Assembly: GCA_009840065.1 (NCBI GenBank)
Contig: VXON01000042.1
Span: 1 to 7,073 of the forward strand
Source of the DNA: Cenarchaeum sp. SB0662_bin_33
GTDB taxonomy: Archaea; Thermoproteota; Nitrososphaeria; Nitrososphaerales; Nitrosopumilaceae
Direction of reading: 5' to 3'
DNA length: 7,073 bases
Part shown: piece after piece, positions 6,218 to 7,073 of the stretch
How the letters are laid out: every line of letters begins with the position of its first letter
Numbering within the stretch: the stretch's first letter is position 1
The notes under the pieces: model-generated
The model's database searches: none
Seen by the model: only the letters and a program-made list of their open reading frames with translations
What the model was told of the DNA's origin: nothing
Translations under genes and position numbers: made by a program

Positions 6218-6338
6218 TTTGGGATATGATTGATCTGCCCTTCTGCCTCCACCTGTGAACCTTGTAGAGCGCTAGGCCTATGGGCAGACCAAAAAAGACC
6301 GTCATAAAAAGTACGTGCATCTGCCAGATCTCCACCAT
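6189..6338 (-). CDS. Small single-span membrane protein (49 aa), unidentified
   Basis: The ATG at 6338 gives 49 residues: a short N-terminus (MVEIWQMH), one hydrophobic span (about residues 9-25, VLFMTVFFGLPIGLALY), then a basic stretch KVHRWRQKGR that predicts a cytoplasmic C-terminus. The frame stays open upstream to 6437, but those codons run through the TATA-like element, so the later ATG is preferred. The last 29 bases overlap the convergent end of the nucleotidyltransferase gene. A TATA-like element sits about 45 nt upstream. I do not recognise a family. Confidence 0.6.
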   Translation of the reverse strand: MVEIWQMHVLFMTVFFGLPIGLALYKVHRWRQKGRSIISQIKSDLNMDF

Positions 6339-6377
6339 TATGTGTATACCTGTTGCATTTTTTGTTAAAAAGATTAC

Positions 6378-6388
6378 TATTTTAAAAA
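6378..6388 (-). promoter_or_regulatory. TATA-box candidate for the 49-aa membrane protein
   Basis: The minus strand reads TTTTTAAAATA. A transcript start about 26 nt downstream would leave a leader of about 18 nt before the ATG at 6338. Confidence 0.5.
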
Positions 6389-6577
6389 CATGATGGTAAG
6401 GAGGTTTTTGTGCGTTAACTGTTGGTGGATTGCGCATCTCCCGTATTCTTCCGCCATCGGAACTTCACCACGACCACACACCGGCAGACTTTGTTGGGAG
6501 AATGGTCTGATAGGGGTCTGAATATGGGAGTATGGTGCCTGATTGCCTTAAGCGACCCCTATTGTCCATCACATCTT
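6389..6577. other. Degenerate region between membrane protein and transposase remnant
   Basis: No complete gene is visible. A start-less minus-strand frame of 44 codons ends at about 6417 and includes KVCRCVVVVKFRWRKN, which vaguely recalls the N-terminal zinc ribbon of some transposases; this is too weak to call. An AAGGAGGT on the plus strand near 6397 is followed by GTG CGT TAA, so it drives no real ORF. I found no insertion-sequence end here. Confidence 0.35.
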
Positions 6578-6862
6578 CTATGGCCTCGCCTCCTTTGTCC
6601 TGGCGGCCAGACTGGCGTTGCCTATGATGGTCTCCCACTCATCGTTCCCATGGATTATGACTCCTGCCTTCGCCGCCGGCGTACGCTTGTGCAGGCTGGA
6701 ATGGGGTCGAACAAAGTTATAGTATACAAAAAAACCCATTATCAGAGGCGAGTCTGGATTCGATATATGCTGCCTACTTTGGAATCTGCGGAACGTCCCG
6801 TTGAACCGTTCCTGAAAGTTATTCTGTTGTTGAGTATGAACCAAGCTTTTTTCACAATATAA
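6578..6862 (-). pseudogene. 5'-truncated DDE/integrase-core transposase remnant
   Basis: Only the C-terminal part of an integrase-core (rve-like) transposase remains: about 95 codons from after a TGA (6865-6863) to the TAG at 6580-6578. The block QQQNNFQERFNGTFR holds the third catalytic acid of the DDE triad (Glu in QERFNG). NPDSPLIMGFFVYYNFVRPH and SLHKRTPAAKAGV are the typical C-terminal signature. The catalytic Asp residues and the N-terminal DNA-binding domain are missing. Between the Glu helix and NPDSPL the sequence FRRFQSRQHIS lacks the usual basic FRDREK-type residues, a sign of decay. The exact IS family cannot be assigned, and no terminal inverted repeat is visible downstream. The full copy was presumably lost by deletion, leaving an inactive fragment. 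Confidence 0.75.
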
Positions 6863-6890
6863 TCAGCTAAAATTGAACTCGTAAATGTGG

Positions 6891-7073
6891 TTAATAATAC
6901 GTGCACAGAATACCCAATTGTATAAGACTTCCTATTGTAATATTCCTAATTATCGGAGGCCGGAGCCGGACCGATAACCCTGCACAATTCATCCCAGACG
7001 TTGAGTTTGCGTAGTTTCGAAAGTGTTTTGCTTTTTGAAGTTGATCGTGCGTAAAAACGATAACGTGTGTACC
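6891..7073 (-). CDS. Partial unidentified reading frame carrying repeat copy B, cut by window end
   Basis: The minus strand is open from the window edge to a TAA at 6893-6891, 60 codons. It starts with HVIVFTHDQLQKAKHFRNY, the same peptide read from repeat copy A in the same frame, and then diverges into ANSTSGMNCAGL and a hydrophobic tail (IGSLIQLGILCTYY). The upstream part lies beyond the window, so start and length are unknown. A second minus frame through the same DNA is also open to 6946. Shared reading of the repeat supports coding, but this could be a fragment like copy A. Confidence 0.3.
   Translation of the reverse strand, partial: GTHVIVFTHDQLQKAKHFRNYANSTSGMNCAGLSVRLRPPIIRNITIGSLIQLGILCTYY
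6951..6976. other. GC-rich hairpin in AT-rich surroundings
   Basis: TATCGG (6951-6956) pairs with CCGATA (6971-6976), and inside it GGC pairs with GCC around a CGGA loop with small internal mismatches. The local GC content stands out from its surroundings. It lies within the weak reading frame that ends at 6891. It could be a mobile-element relic or a structured RNA element; no function is evident. Confidence 0.4.
7016..7073 (+). repeat. Repeat copy B (continues past window end)
   Basis: 7016-7041 is a perfect inverted match to copy C (656-681), and 7019-7073 matches copy A (513-567) at 47 of 55 positions without gaps. It therefore links the two flanks of the gene block. Because the alignment with copy A reaches the last base, the real repeat may be longer. 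Confidence 0.85.

Noticed and set aside
6397..6420. Strong Shine-Dalgarno-like AAGGAGGT followed by GTG
   Set aside because: The GTG is followed one codon later by TAA, so no protein could result.
6422..6862. 146-codon plus-strand frame opposite the transposase remnant
   Set aside because: The minus strand carries the recognisable ERFNG and YYNFVRPH transposase motifs; the plus frame has none.
656..7041. Whole gene block as a transposon with 26-bp terminal inverted repeats
   Set aside because: It contains the presumably essential aRF1 gene, has no intact transposase, and the same repeat occurs a third time just outside (513-567).

Overview
The window is archaeal. It carries a complete class I archaeal/eukaryotic-type release factor (aRF1) with NIKS, YxCxxxF and GGQ motifs plus a Cys4 zinc mini-domain. 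It also carries a thiolase with its DUF35 partner and an F420-type LLM oxidoreductase. Most genes have an AT-rich TATA-like element and a short leader rather than a strong Shine-Dalgarno site. Frequent ATA isoleucine codons, the moderate GC content and this gene set would fit an ammonia-oxidising-type Nitrososphaerota (Thaumarchaeota), perhaps marine or host-associated. That placement is inference: no rRNA or amo gene is present.

Layout. Positions 1-807 are degenerate accessory DNA: the tail of an unidentified protein (+), a start-less 153-codon reading frame (-), and two copies of a repeat in inverted orientation (513-567 and 656-681). Positions 808-4490 hold a minus-strand block read in the order aRF1, LLM oxidoreductase, thiolase, DUF35. 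The last three overlap by 1 and 4 nt and are clearly one translationally coupled operon. Positions 4491-4814 are a roughly 320-nt gap with the aRF1 promoter and a possible dsbA terminator. Positions 4815-6217 hold a divergent pair, a membrane-anchored DsbA-like thioredoxin (-) and a compact sugar nucleotidyltransferase (+), separated by about 60 nt containing an 18-bp palindrome and a palindromic TATA element. Positions 6189-6338 encode a 49-aa single-span membrane protein (-) converging on the nucleotidyltransferase. Positions 6339-7073 are again degenerate: a 5'-truncated DDE transposase remnant, and a third repeat copy inside a reading frame that runs off the window end.

How the genes relate. 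aRF1 ends translation at all three stop codons. The LLM-thiolase-DUF35 operon looks like a small acyl-CoA/redox module; its substrate cannot be read from sequence. DsbA would act outside the membrane, and the nucleotidyltransferase would activate a sugar phosphate for surface glycans.

The most unusual structure is the repeat at both edges of the gene block. Copies A (513-567) and B (7019-7073) match at 47 of 55 positions, and all eight differences are transitions. Copies C (656-681) and B are a perfect 26-bp inverted pair bracketing the block. All three copies read the same peptide core (LQKAKH) in one frame, so the repeat may be debris of a multicopy protein gene rather than a simple transposon end. 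I see no CRISPR array, tRNA or rRNA, and no clear evidence of a new defence or mobile system.
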